This document shows, piece after piece, positions 31,794 through 37,828 of a stretch of DNA of 37,828 nt. Position numbers and translations under genes: made by a program. Position 1 is the first letter of the stretch. Each line of letters begins with the position of its first letter. The stretch comes from Deltaproteobacteria bacterium (GTDB lineage Bacteria; Desulfobacterota; Binatia; UBA12015), in assembly GCA_016874795.1 (NCBI GenBank), contig VGTG01000045.1, positions 1 through 37,828 on the forward strand, read 5' to 3'. The notes beneath the pieces are model-generated. The model saw only the letters and a program-made list of their open reading frames with translations, had not been told where the DNA came from and ran no database searches.

Positions 31794-32342
31794 ATGCCGA
31801 GCGAGCAGCTCACGGTCTTGAAGCTCGTCGCGGAAACGCTCGACGGCGCCGGTCTGCCCTACATGCTGAGCGGCTCGACCGCCATGAACTACTACGCCCA
31901 GCCCCGCATGACGCGTGACATCGACCTCGTCGTGGAGCTGTCGGCGGACGACGCACCCCGCTTCACGCACCTCTTCGGGGCGGCCTTCTACCTCGACGAC
32001 GACGCGGTCGCGGACGCCATCGCGCGGCAGGGTATGTTCAACCTCATCCACACGGCGCTGGTCATCAAGGTCGACTTCATCGTCCGCAAGGGCACGGCCT
32101 ACCGGCGGGAGGAATTTTCCCGCCGCCGAAGGATCCGGGTCGACGACTTCGACCTCTGGATCGTCACGGCAGAGGACCTGGTTCTCTCCAAGCTCGACTG
32201 GGCCAGGGACAGTCGCTCGGAGCTGCAGCTCGCCGACGTCCGCAACTTGACCACGGCCGTCGCCGATCTCGACTGGTCGTATCTCGAGCGCTGGGCAGCA
32301 GTGCTCGGCGTCACGGAGCTGCTTCGCGAGGTGCGGTCGTGA
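31794..32342 (+). CDS. Nucleotidyltransferase of the AbiEii/MNT-like type
   Basis: A 182-residue protein. YMLSGSTAMNYYAQPRMTRD, followed by IDLVVEL, matches the nucleotidyltransferase pattern G-S-x-A, R-x-T-x-D-I-D-L with its metal-binding Asp pair. IKVDFIVRKG supplies a third acidic position, and VTAEDLVLSKLDWARDSRSE is the conserved helix typical of AbiEii/DUF6036-type proteins. Such enzymes act in toxin-antitoxin or abortive-infection pairs by modifying RNA or protein. ATG 31794 has GGGGGAG 3-9 nt upstream. The stop overlaps the GTG of the next gene (GTGA), so the two form a tight pair. Confidence 0.85.
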   Translation: MPSEQLTVLKLVAETLDGAGLPYMLSGSTAMNYYAQPRMTRDIDLVVELSADDAPRFTHLFGAAFYLDDDAVADAIARQGMFNLIHTALVIKVDFIVRKGTAYRREEFSRRRRIRVDDFDLWIVTAEDLVLSKLDWARDSRSELQLADVRNLTTAVADLDWSYLERWAAVLGVTELLREVRS

Positions 32343-32584
32343 CGGTCATGAAGGACACGACCGATGCGATGAGCGCACGCTACCGAGATCTGCTCATGGC
32401 GCGTCCCGGGGTAGAGCGCCTCCGCATGGGGTGCGACATGTTCGACACGGCGCGAGCCCTTCTCCGGTCGGCTGTAGCGTCCGGTGACTCGCCCTCGGCG
32501 CGTTCGGCGGTCTTCCTCCGCACGTACGGCGCGGATTTCGACGCGCCGACCCGTGAGCGCATCCTGAGCGCGCTCGGTCGCTGA
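32339..32584 (+). CDS. Small helical partner of the nucleotidyltransferase
   Basis: An 81-residue protein from GTG 32339. It has three predicted helices with AMSARYRDLLMARPGVERLR, MGCDMFDTARALLRSAVASG and FLRTYGADFDAPTRERILSA. I recognise this pattern (Y-x-x-L-L-M, E-R-L-x-M-G, M-F-D-T-A-R, F-L-R-x-Y-G-x-D-F) only as an uncharacterised small protein found beside nucleotidyltransferases. It has no DNA-binding motif and is not a HEPN domain (no R-x4-6-H). The 4-nt overlap suggests stoichiometric synthesis with its neighbour. A cognate antitoxin or substrate-adaptor role is inference only. Confidence 0.7.
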   Translation: MTVMKDTTDAMSARYRDLLMARPGVERLRMGCDMFDTARALLRSAVASGDSPSARSAVFLRTYGADFDAPTRERILSALGR

Positions 32585-32999
32585 AGCGAGCGCCTGCGGC
32601 ACCGAGTTCTCCCCGGAGCTCCTGGGTGAAGAAGCCGGGCCGGGCGAGCTTGCCGGCGAGCGGCTCCACCGGCTCGCGCGAAGCGCCCAGGTGGTCCGCA
32701 CGGCGGGCCAGCGCTTGGCATTCGTTCACGAGCGTGGCTCGCGAATCCTCTCTACCCGACCCGTGACGGCTTCTGGTGCGGCTCGATCACGCCGCCGCGA
32801 ACGAGGCGGCGCATGAACTCCTTCACGGGGAGTCGCGCGCTCCCCGCGGTGCCAGCTTCGCGTGACAGGCCTGCTGACGCATCGCAGCAGGCGGCTCGGT
32901 CCCGCGACCCGACCGCCGCGAAGCCGAACGGACGGCACGCACGAAACCCCGCCGGAACCTGGTAAAGGAAGTCGCCCCGGTCCCGTATCCTCCTCCGCC
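32585..32999. other. Gene-free segment with dyads and unassigned fragments
   Basis: There is no supportable gene in 415 bp. A minus-strand stretch from ATG 32729 reads NECQALARRADHLGASREPV then EPLAGKLARPGFFTQELRG and could be the decayed 5' end of a gene, but it runs into the partner gene on the other strand and resembles no family I know. Dyads: GGGGAG/CTCCCC (32827-32832 with 32840-32845) and CCTGCTG/CAGCAGG (32870-32876 with 32885-32891). The promoter of the following lipoprotein gene must lie in the last ~100 bp. Confidence 0.4.
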
Positions 33000-34745
33000 A
33001 TGCGCAGAAGCCGACCGTCGACGTCCGTCGTGCGAATTCTCCCCTTGATCGCCGCTTGCGTTCTCGCGGCGTGCTCCGGCGACGGCGTCGGAACCGACGT
33101 CACGGCGCCGCCGAGCGAGGAGCCTCAGCCGACGCCCTCGCCGAGCGATTGCAGCGAGGGCACCTCGTACGACAGCACGTTCGAGGCGGTCCAGGACATC
33201 ATCTTCGAGCGACACGGCTGCACGCAGGACATCTGCCACGGCAGCTCCGCGCAGGGCGGCCTCGTCCTCTCTCCGGACGTCGCGTGGACGAACCTGATGG
33301 CGCCGTCGACGGCGTCCGCCTTCGCGCGTGTGACGCCGGGCGACAACGACCGGAGCTTCGTCTGGCTGAAGCTCGCCGCCGCGACGAATCCCGGCACGGT
33401 CGAGATCGCCGGCTCGCCGATGCCGAGCGGGCTTCCCGCGATCAGCGAAGAAGAGCTCGAGCTCCTGCGCGTCTGGATCTACGGCGGCGGGCCGGAGACC
33501 GGCACCGTCGCCGGCTCGGAAGAGCTGATCGACGGCTGCCTGCCCGAGCCGGGCCCGATCACGATCCAGCCGCTCGAGCCGCCGCCGCCGGGCGAAGGCG
33601 TGCAGCTGGTCATGCCGCAGTATCTCCTCCCCGCGGCGAGCGAGCACGAGCTCTGCTTCGCTTCCTACTACGACATCAGCGACCAGGTCCCTGCCGAGCT
33701 GCTGAGCGCGGACGGCAAGACCGTGCGCGTGAAGGCGATGGAGATGCGGCAGGACCCGCAGAGCCATCACCTCCTCGTCGACTGGGTGAACCCCGAGGTG
33801 ATCGACGTCGATGATCCCGCGTTCGGCCCCTGGACCTGCAAGGGCGGCTCGCAGGCGGGACAGGCGTGCGAGCCGACGGACACGTCGAGCTGCGGCGACG
33901 GCTACTGCGCGACCGACTACGAGGACGGATTTGCGTGCCTCGGCTTCGGTCCTCCGGGAACGAGCATCTTCGAGCGCCTCGGCATCGGCGGAGCGCAGGC
34001 GCCGCAGGCGTACGACCGGGCGCCCGACGGCGTCTACAACGAGCTGCCGGTGCGCGGGATCATCTACTGGAATTCGCACGCGTTCAACTTGACGACGCAG
34101 GACCACCTGATGAACGCGCGGCTCAACTACCTCTTCGCCGGGCCCGAGAACCAGACCTATCCGGCGCGCGGCATCTTCGACGTCTCGCGCATCTTCTCGC
34201 CGAGCGCGGCGCCGTTCGAGAGCGAGACGCTCTGCAACGACGTGATCCTTCCGCAGGGCGCTCGCCTCTACGAGCTCAGCTCGCACACGCACCAGCGCGG
34301 CAAGCACTTCACGATCGATCTTCCGGACGGGACGCGCGTGTACGAGAGTTTCGTCTACAACGATCCGCTGATCCGCCGCTTCGATCCGCCTCTCGAGTTC
34401 GACTCGCCGAACGCGGCCGACCGGACACTCACCTTCTGCTCCCTCTACGTGAACGGCGTGAACGAGGACGGGTCGCCGAACATCGAGGACGTGACGCGCT
34501 ACTCGCAGCTTCCGCAGAGCGTGTTCCAGCCGGGGGTGCCGGGACGCTGCCGTCCGGTCGCCTGCGTCAACGACGGCATGGTCGGCGAGCCGTGCCGCGG
34601 CATCGACGACGACGCTTCCTGCGACAGCTCGCCGGGCGCCGGCGACGGCTGGTGCGACGCCTGCGCGATCACCGGGGGTGAGAGCACCGAGAACGAGATG
34701 TTCCTGCCGCTCGGCAGCTACTACGTCGTGCCGGTCGGGGAATAG
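33000..34745 (+). CDS. Copper type II ascorbate-dependent monooxygenase-like lipoprotein with CX4CH motif
   Basis: A 581-residue lipoprotein: signal RILPLIAACVLAAC with lipobox Cys25, then a Pro/Ser linker. Residues ~50-175 resemble a cytochrome-like module with HGCTQDICHGS (C74-x4-C79-H80), SSAQGGLVLS and MPSGLPAIS. The C-terminal two-thirds show the PHM/DBH-type copper fold: MRQDPQSHHLLVDW (His256/257), IIYWNSHAFNLT, and SSHTHQRGKHFTIDLPDGTR (H-x-H, second copper site) with NDPLIRRFDPPLEF. Many extra cysteines surround these sites. The expected chemistry is copper-dependent oxidation in the periplasm; the substrate is unknown. No close operon partner exists; a terminator-like hairpin follows. 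Confidence 0.82.
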   Translation: MRRSRPSTSVVRILPLIAACVLAACSGDGVGTDVTAPPSEEPQPTPSPSDCSEGTSYDSTFEAVQDIIFERHGCTQDICHGSSAQGGLVLSPDVAWTNLMAPSTASAFARVTPGDNDRSFVWLKLAAATNPGTVEIAGSPMPSGLPAISEEELELLRVWIYGGGPETGTVAGSEELIDGCLPEPGPITIQPLEPPPPGEGVQLVMPQYLLPAASEHELCFASYYDISDQVPAELLSADGKTVRVKAMEMRQDPQSHHLLVDWVNPEVIDVDDPAFGPWTCKGGSQAGQACEPTDTSSCGDGYCATDYEDGFACLGFGPPGTSIFERLGIGGAQAPQAYDRAPDGVYNELPVRGIIYWNSHAFNLTTQDHLMNARLNYLFAGPENQTYPARGIFDVSRIFSPSAAPFESETLCNDVILPQGARLYELSSHTHQRGKHFTIDLPDGTRVYESFVYNDPLIRRFDPPLEFDSPNAADRTLTFCSLYVNGVNEDGSPNIEDVTRYSQLPQSVFQPGVPGRCRPVACVNDGMVGEPCRGIDDDASCDSSPGAGDGWCDACAITGGESTENEMFLPLGSYYVVPVGE

Positions 34746-34757
34746 CTCGAAGGACGA

Positions 34758-34790
34758 CGGGAGTCGCGGGACCCCCTCCCGCGACTCCCG
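34758..34790. terminator. Strong hairpin after the copper-monooxygenase-like gene
   Basis: CGGGAGTCGCGGG (34758-34770) pairs perfectly with CCCGCGACTCCCG (34778-34790) around a 7-nt loop, 13 nt after the TAG stop. There is no T-run, as is common in high-GC genomes, so it may act through Rho-independent stalling or 3'-end protection. Its right arm is the first unit of the tandem array at 34781-34870. Confidence 0.65.
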
Positions 34791-34870
34791 CGCTTCACGC
34801 GACTCCCGCGCTTCACGCGACTCCCGCGACTCCCGCGCTTCACGCGACTCCCGCGACTCCCGCGCTTCAC
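34781..34870. repeat. Two-letter 9-bp tandem array (ABABAABAAB)
   Basis: Ten 9-bp units of two kinds, A = GCGACTCCC and B = GCGCTTCAC, follow in the order A B A B A A B A A B. The first A belongs to the right arm of the terminator-like hairpin (left-arm complement GGGAGTCGC), so five further A copies offer alternative pairing partners. In one plus frame the array encodes a Ser-Arg-Asp/Ala repeat, but no gene start or downstream continuation supports translation. Confidence 0.92.
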
Positions 34871-34889
34871 GCCTCGCAGGGAAACGCGC

Positions 34890-35075
34890 CTAGCCTGCAT
34901 TTCTCACCAGATCACGTCGCGAGGCGGTCGAGAGTGCCGAAGATTCGCGAGCCTCGGACCGGAGGGCGACGCAGGCGTACTTGAACAGTACGTCGAGGAG
35001 CCCGGAGGGAGAAGCTCGCGAAGATTCGGTGCTATCGGCCGCCGCAGTAGGGATCTGGTGAGAAATGCAGGCTAG
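34890..35075. mobile_element. MITE-like 186-bp element with 24-bp perfect terminal inverted repeats
   Basis: CTAGCCTGCATTTCTCACC plus five bases (34890-34913) is the exact reverse complement of 35052-35075, so both ends read CTAG. Inside, CCGAA-GAT-TCGCGAGC near 34938-34953 pairs with GCTCGCGA-AGA-TTCGG near 35014-35029, and an apical hairpin CGTACT-TGAAC-AGTACG is at about 34976-34992. The whole element can thus fold into one long rod. No transposase is encoded. Its right end supplies the TAG stop of the DUF1428 remnant. It is either a non-autonomous mobile element or a structured dispersed repeat. Confidence 0.8.
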
Positions 35076-35230
35076 AGGCGAACGATGTCCTCGAAGCGGC
35101 CGAAGATCATCCGCTTGGCGTCGAACGGCATCGACTCCCCGTCCATGTCGAGCCGCGGGTCGGCCATCACCTTCTTGTTGATCCGGTTCCGCTGCGCGCG
35201 CGACTGGTAGACGATGTAGACGTGAGACGT
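35072..35230 (-). pseudogene. C-terminal fragment of a DUF1428 (YbaA-like) protein
   Basis: About 52 codons read SHVYIVYQSRAQRNRINKKV, then MADPRLDMDGESMPFDAKRM and IFGRFEDIVRL. This matches the DUF1428 C-terminus (I-V-Y-x-S-R, R-I-N-K-K-V-M-x-D-P-R, M-P-F-D-x-K-R-M-I-F-G-F). The N-terminal half is missing: upstream of the fragment the palindromic repeat begins at 35231. The stop TAG lies inside the terminal repeat of the MITE-like element. Both edges of this fragment are therefore repeat boundaries, which points to disruption by these elements. Confidence 0.78.
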
Positions 35231-35322
35231 GGGGTCCGGTTCGTTCGGGCGTATCTGCACCCAGGCTCGCCAGGCTCGCTCGGTCAGCCTGGGTGCAGAT
35301 GCGGGCAAACGAACCGGACCCC
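35231..35322. repeat. Imperfect copy 2 of the palindromic repeat
   Basis: Arms 35231-35267 and 35286-35322 match over two perfect 15-bp blocks (GGGGTCCGGTTCGTT with its complement, and ATCTGCACCCAGGCT with its complement), separated by a 7-bp stretch with four mismatches; the centre is 18 nt. The arms are clearly the same family as those at 8749-8834, 26 kb away. CAGGCTCG is duplicated at the tip. It borders the truncated DUF1428 gene and precedes the MBL-fold gene by about 36 bp. Confidence 0.88.
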
Positions 35323-35358
35323 CTTTCCTTCTTCGGCGGCTCGACGCATGCTCCGGCG

Positions 35359-36360
35359 GTGCGGCGTTTTCTCCTGATCGCGCTCGCGCTGGTCGTCGCG
35401 GGCGGCGGCTTCGTCGCGTGGAAGCTGAACGACCGGCCGTCGCTCGAGGTGATGCAGCCGCGCGTGCTGCCGGAAGCGCCGCCGCGCGCGAACGAGCCGC
35501 GGATCCGCTTCCTCGGCGTCTCGACGATCGCGATCGGCGACGGCGAGAGCACGCTCCTCGTCGACGGCTTCTTCACGCGGCCGGGTCTCGCGAGCGTCCT
35601 TCTCGGCAAGGTCGCTCCCGACGACGAGATGATCCGGAGCGGTCTCGCGCGCGCCGGCATCTCGAAGCTCGACGCGGTGCTCGTCGCGCACTCGCACTAC
35701 GATCATGCGATGGATTCCGCGGAAGTCGCGCGCCAGACCGGCGCGCTCCTCGTCGGCTCCGAGTCGACCGCGAACATCGGCCGCGGAGCGGGCCTTCCCG
35801 AAGACCGGATGCGCGTCGTCGAGGAGACGACGGAGACGACGGAGATGACGTTCGGCGACTTCCGCGTGACGCTGATCCCCTCGAAGCACCTGCCGCACGG
35901 GATGGCGATGGGGGAGATCGAAGCGCCGCTCGAGCCGCCCGCACGCGCGACGGACTACCTCGAAGGTGGCAGCTTCTCGATGCTCGTCGAGCACCCGCGC
36001 GGCACGATGCTCGTGCAGTCGAGCGCGGGCTGGGTCGACGGCGCCCTGGCGGGTCGGAAAGCGGAGGTCGTCCTGCTCGGCGTCGGCGGCCTCGGCATGA
36101 TGGACGAGGGCTATCGCGCGAAGTACTGGAGCGAGGTCGTCGAGCCCGTCGGCGCGCGGCGCGTGATTCCGATCCACTGGGACGACTTCACTCGTCCGCT
36201 CGAGGACCCGCTGCTCCCGATGCCGCGGATGCTCGACGGCCTCGACGCGACGCTCGCGTTTCTCGAGGAACGCACGGCCGCCTCTGGAATCGACCTCGCG
36301 TGGCTCCCGATCGTCGCCCCCGTCGATCCCTTCGGAGCGCGCCCAGGTGCGGAGCCGTGA
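35359..36360 (+). CDS. MBL-fold metallo-hydrolase (UlaG/RomA-like), membrane-anchored
   Basis: About 333 residues from GTG 35359; longer starts would read through the palindrome. An N-terminal anchor (RRFLLIALALVVAGGGFVAW) is followed by the metallo-beta-lactamase core: RIRFLGVSTIAIGDGESTLL, VLVAHSHYDHAMD (H-x-H-x-D-H-like, about residues 111-116), LIPSKHLPHGMAMG, and RRVIPIHWDDFTRPL with the last His/Asp ligands. The W-D-D-F end is typical of the UlaG/L-ascorbate-6-P lactonase-like group. The substrate is unknown; the anchor places it in the periplasm. Its TGA overlaps the next GTG (GTGA at 36357-36360). Confidence 0.85.
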   Translation: MRRFLLIALALVVAGGGFVAWKLNDRPSLEVMQPRVLPEAPPRANEPRIRFLGVSTIAIGDGESTLLVDGFFTRPGLASVLLGKVAPDDEMIRSGLARAGISKLDAVLVAHSHYDHAMDSAEVARQTGALLVGSESTANIGRGAGLPEDRMRVVEETTETTEMTFGDFRVTLIPSKHLPHGMAMGEIEAPLEPPARATDYLEGGSFSMLVEHPRGTMLVQSSAGWVDGALAGRKAEVVLLGVGGLGMMDEGYRAKYWSEVVEPVGARRVIPIHWDDFTRPLEDPLLPMPRMLDGLDATLAFLEERTAASGIDLAWLPIVAPVDPFGARPGAEP

Positions 36361-37424
36361 ACCGGGCGCTCCTCGATCACTTCACCGAGCAGGCCGGCTT
36401 CTGCGGCCACCTCGGCTCGCCGTTCACCGCGCGTCTGATCGAAGCGATGGCGACCGACCTCCGTACGGGCGGACCGACCGCGGATCTCGTCGGCGACTGG
36501 CCCGGTCCGCCGCGCGCGGACGCCGTCTCGCTGCGGCTCGCCGGTGCGCTGCACGCGGCAGCGCTCTCGGGAAGAGACGAAGCGCTCGCCGCCGAGTATC
36601 CGGCCGCGCGTCCGACGTGGGACGCCGCCGCGGTGTGGAGCGCTGCGCGCGCTTTTCTCGCCCGCGAGCGCGAGTGGGTCGCGGACTTCCTCCGCTTCGC
36701 ACCGCAGACGAACGAGACGCGCCGCTCGATCGCGCTCCTCGCGGGCTTTCTCGAGCTCGCGGCGCAGCACGATCTCCCGCTCGAGACACTCGAGATCGGC
36801 GCGAGCGCCGGGTTGAATCTCTTCTGGGATCGCTTCGCGTACCGGACCGCGTCGTGGAGTTGGGGCACGCCGAGCCGCGAGCCGATCGGGACGGTGTGGG
36901 AAGGGCCGCCCCCACCTCTCGAGGCGACGCTATGCGTGCGGCGTCGTGCCGCCTGCGACGTGAACCCGCTCGACATCCACAGCGAGGCGGAGCGCCTCCG
37001 GCTTCGCTCCTACGTGTGGGCGGACCAGCCACACCGGCTCGCGCGCTTCGACACGGCCGTCGCCGTGGCGCTCGCGCACGACGTCCGCGTCGACCGCGCC
37101 GATGCCGGCGCTTGGCTCGAGGAGAAGCTCGCGCGCCGCTCCGAGGACGCGCTGACCGTCGTGTACCACTCGGTCTTCTTCCAGTATCCGCCGCCCGAGA
37201 CCCGCAAGCGCATCGCTTCGGCGATCGCGCACGCGGGCACGACGTCGAAGGCGCCGCTCGCGTGGCTCCGGCTCGAGCCGGAAGCCGCGATCGGTGGACC
37301 GAGGGAAAGCGTCCGCTTCCTCGTCGACGTGATCACATGGCCCGGCGCGGCTCGCCGAACGCTCGCGGAGACGGACGGGCACGCGCGGTTCGTGAAGATC
37401 CTGTCGACGGCGACTCGAGCCTGA
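36357..37424 (+). CDS. DUF2332 family protein
   Basis: A 355-residue soluble protein from GTG 36357, overlapping the MBL gene stop. DUF2332 features: an N-terminal HFTEQAGFCGHLGSPFTARL, a helical bundle, NETRRSIALLAGFLELA, LETLEIGASAGLNLFWDRFA (a Gly-rich loop reminiscent of methyltransferase motif I), DVNPLDIHSEAERLRLRSYV followed by WADQPHRLARFDTA, and VVYHSVFFQYPP near the end. The family function is unknown; the G-A-S-A-G-L-N-L loop could bind a nucleotide-like cofactor (inference). Translational coupling links it to the metallo-hydrolase. Confidence 0.86.
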   Translation: MNRALLDHFTEQAGFCGHLGSPFTARLIEAMATDLRTGGPTADLVGDWPGPPRADAVSLRLAGALHAAALSGRDEALAAEYPAARPTWDAAAVWSAARAFLAREREWVADFLRFAPQTNETRRSIALLAGFLELAAQHDLPLETLEIGASAGLNLFWDRFAYRTASWSWGTPSREPIGTVWEGPPPPLEATLCVRRRAACDVNPLDIHSEAERLRLRSYVWADQPHRLARFDTAVAVALAHDVRVDRADAGAWLEEKLARRSEDALTVVYHSVFFQYPPPETRKRIASAIAHAGTTSKAPLAWLRLEPEAAIGGPRESVRFLVDVITWPGAARRTLAETDGHARFVKILSTATRA

Positions 37425-37439
37425 GACGGCCCGGTCGCT

Positions 37440-37620
37440 TCAGTCCGCCGCGAGCACCTCGCTCGCGGCGCGCTCGCCCGCACGGATCGCGCCGTCGATG
37501 AAGCCGTTCGAGCGGGTCGCCGTCCCCGTCCCCGCCCAGTGGAGACGGCCGATCGGATCGCGCAGCACCGAGCCGATCCGGCTCGGGAGCGCCTTCTCGC
37601 ACTCGCCGATCACCGTGTCG
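37440..37620 (-). pseudogene. C-terminal part of a flavin amine oxidase, truncated
   Basis: The minus frame ending at TGA 37440 reads GSVLRDPIGRLHWAGTGTAT, then RSNGFIDGAIRAGERAASEV and LAAD. This is the FAD-binding end of monoamine-oxidase-type flavoproteins (P-I/V-G-R-x-H-W-A-G-T, then G-F/Y-x-D-G-A-x-x-S/A-G-E-R-A-A). Similarity is lost upstream of about 37600, where the plus strand becomes a good coding candidate. Either the gene is truncated in the genome or the contig is chimeric at its end. The conserved T-E-T-A is G-T-A-T here. Confidence 0.65.
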
Positions 37621-37828
37621 GGCAACGACGTGGGGCTGCAGGAGACGTCCGGCATCTACATCCGCTCGACGGACACCTCGGCGAACTTCGCGCAGATCCC
37701 ATCGACGGCCACGATCGCCGGCACGTGCAACGAGGTCAAGGGCTTCGTGAGCGGCGTCAGCGTCTACAGCCCGTGGCCGCGGACTTCGGTGGCCTCCTCC
37801 CCGGAACGACCGTCAACCTCGACGACGG
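37600..37828 (+). other. Unassigned plus-strand coding-like fragment at the window end
   Basis: From about 37600 one plus frame reads SPITVSGNDVGLQETSGIYI, then RSTDTSANFAQIPSTATIAG and TCNEVKGFVSGVSVYSPWP, with the low-complexity and Thr/Ser/Gly content of secreted beta-rich proteins. It has no start and continues to about 37790. No family is recognised with confidence. It faces the truncated amine oxidase, so it marks a rearrangement or a misassembly at the contig edge. Confidence 0.3.

Noticed and set aside
32394-32729. 111-residue minus-strand ORF
   Set aside because: More than half of it overlaps the coupled partner gene on the plus strand, and its free part matches no family I recognise.
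34781-34870. CRISPR array
   Set aside because: Units are 9 bp and contiguous, with no unique spacers and no cas genes nearby.
35293-35358. Upstream extension of the MBL-fold protein
   Set aside because: It would translate the palindrome arm; the hydrophobic anchor starts right after GTG 35359.

Overview
This is a very GC-rich, gene-dense bacterial window. Nearly all codons end in G or C, several starts are GTG, and many genes overlap by 4 nt. Lipoproteins with lipobox cysteines, an LPS-type family 9 glycosyltransferase, CbpA/CbpM, sigma-54-type promoters, several beta-oxidation enzymes, a Cu-monooxygenase-like lipoprotein with a CX4CH motif and a TolB-like/TPR cytochrome together suggest a Gram-negative bacterium of the Myxococcota / former Deltaproteobacteria kind (inference, no marker gene present). 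Both ends look like contig edges: a 25-bp tandem array on the left and a truncated amine oxidase abutting unrelated coding sequence on the right.

Layout. 1-1844: tandem repeat, a coiled-coil protein, a CysE-like acyltransferase, and remnants of a short-chain dehydrogenase and an acyl-CoA synthetase. 1876-8750: methyltransferase, UbiB/ABC1 kinase, ABM-domain protein, Yip1-like membrane protein, CAP-domain lipoprotein, enoyl-CoA hydratase, CbpA-CbpM chaperone pair, pyrophosphatase, small zinc-ribbon protein. 8749-8834: an 86-bp perfect palindrome filling the space between two convergent stop codons. 8834-11035 (minus): a four-gene run (YkgJ-like, TrmN6-like, two small exported or anchored proteins) in which the first three genes overlap by 4 nt. 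11102-16128: acyl-CoA dehydrogenase, XRE regulator behind a sigma-54-type promoter, M20 peptidase, and amtB behind a second sigma-54-type promoter. 16149-19644: a three-way-junction structured element, a heptosyltransferase-like gene, and a convergent PD40/TPR cytochrome. 17311-27476 is one long minus-strand run (VLCAD-type dehydrogenase, DUF3604, frameshifted asnB, frameshifted lipoprotein, triple RidA/chorismatase-like protein, PD40/TPR cytochrome). 27529-29868: VTT membrane protein behind two coupled MKAR mini-ORFs, a second three-way-junction element, and a coniferyl-aldehyde-dehydrogenase-like gene. 30024-32584: an accessory island (AAA_14/DUF4143 ATPase, gene remnants, nucleotidyltransferase plus partner). 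33000-37424: Cu-monooxygenase-like lipoprotein, repeats, a MITE-like element, a DUF1428 remnant trapped between two repeats, MBL hydrolase, DUF2332 protein.

How the genes fit together. The metabolic theme is fatty-acid and aromatic-aldehyde catabolism (enoyl-CoA hydratase, two acyl-CoA dehydrogenases with differently placed catalytic bases, CalB-like aldehyde dehydrogenase, plus decayed AMP-ligase, SDR and luciferase-like genes). Nitrogen is represented by sigma-54-linked amtB. The most distinctive material is non-coding: two palindrome copies, a 186-bp inverted-repeat element, two cloverleaf-like elements of the same topology, and an unusual number of truncated gene 3' ends beside them.
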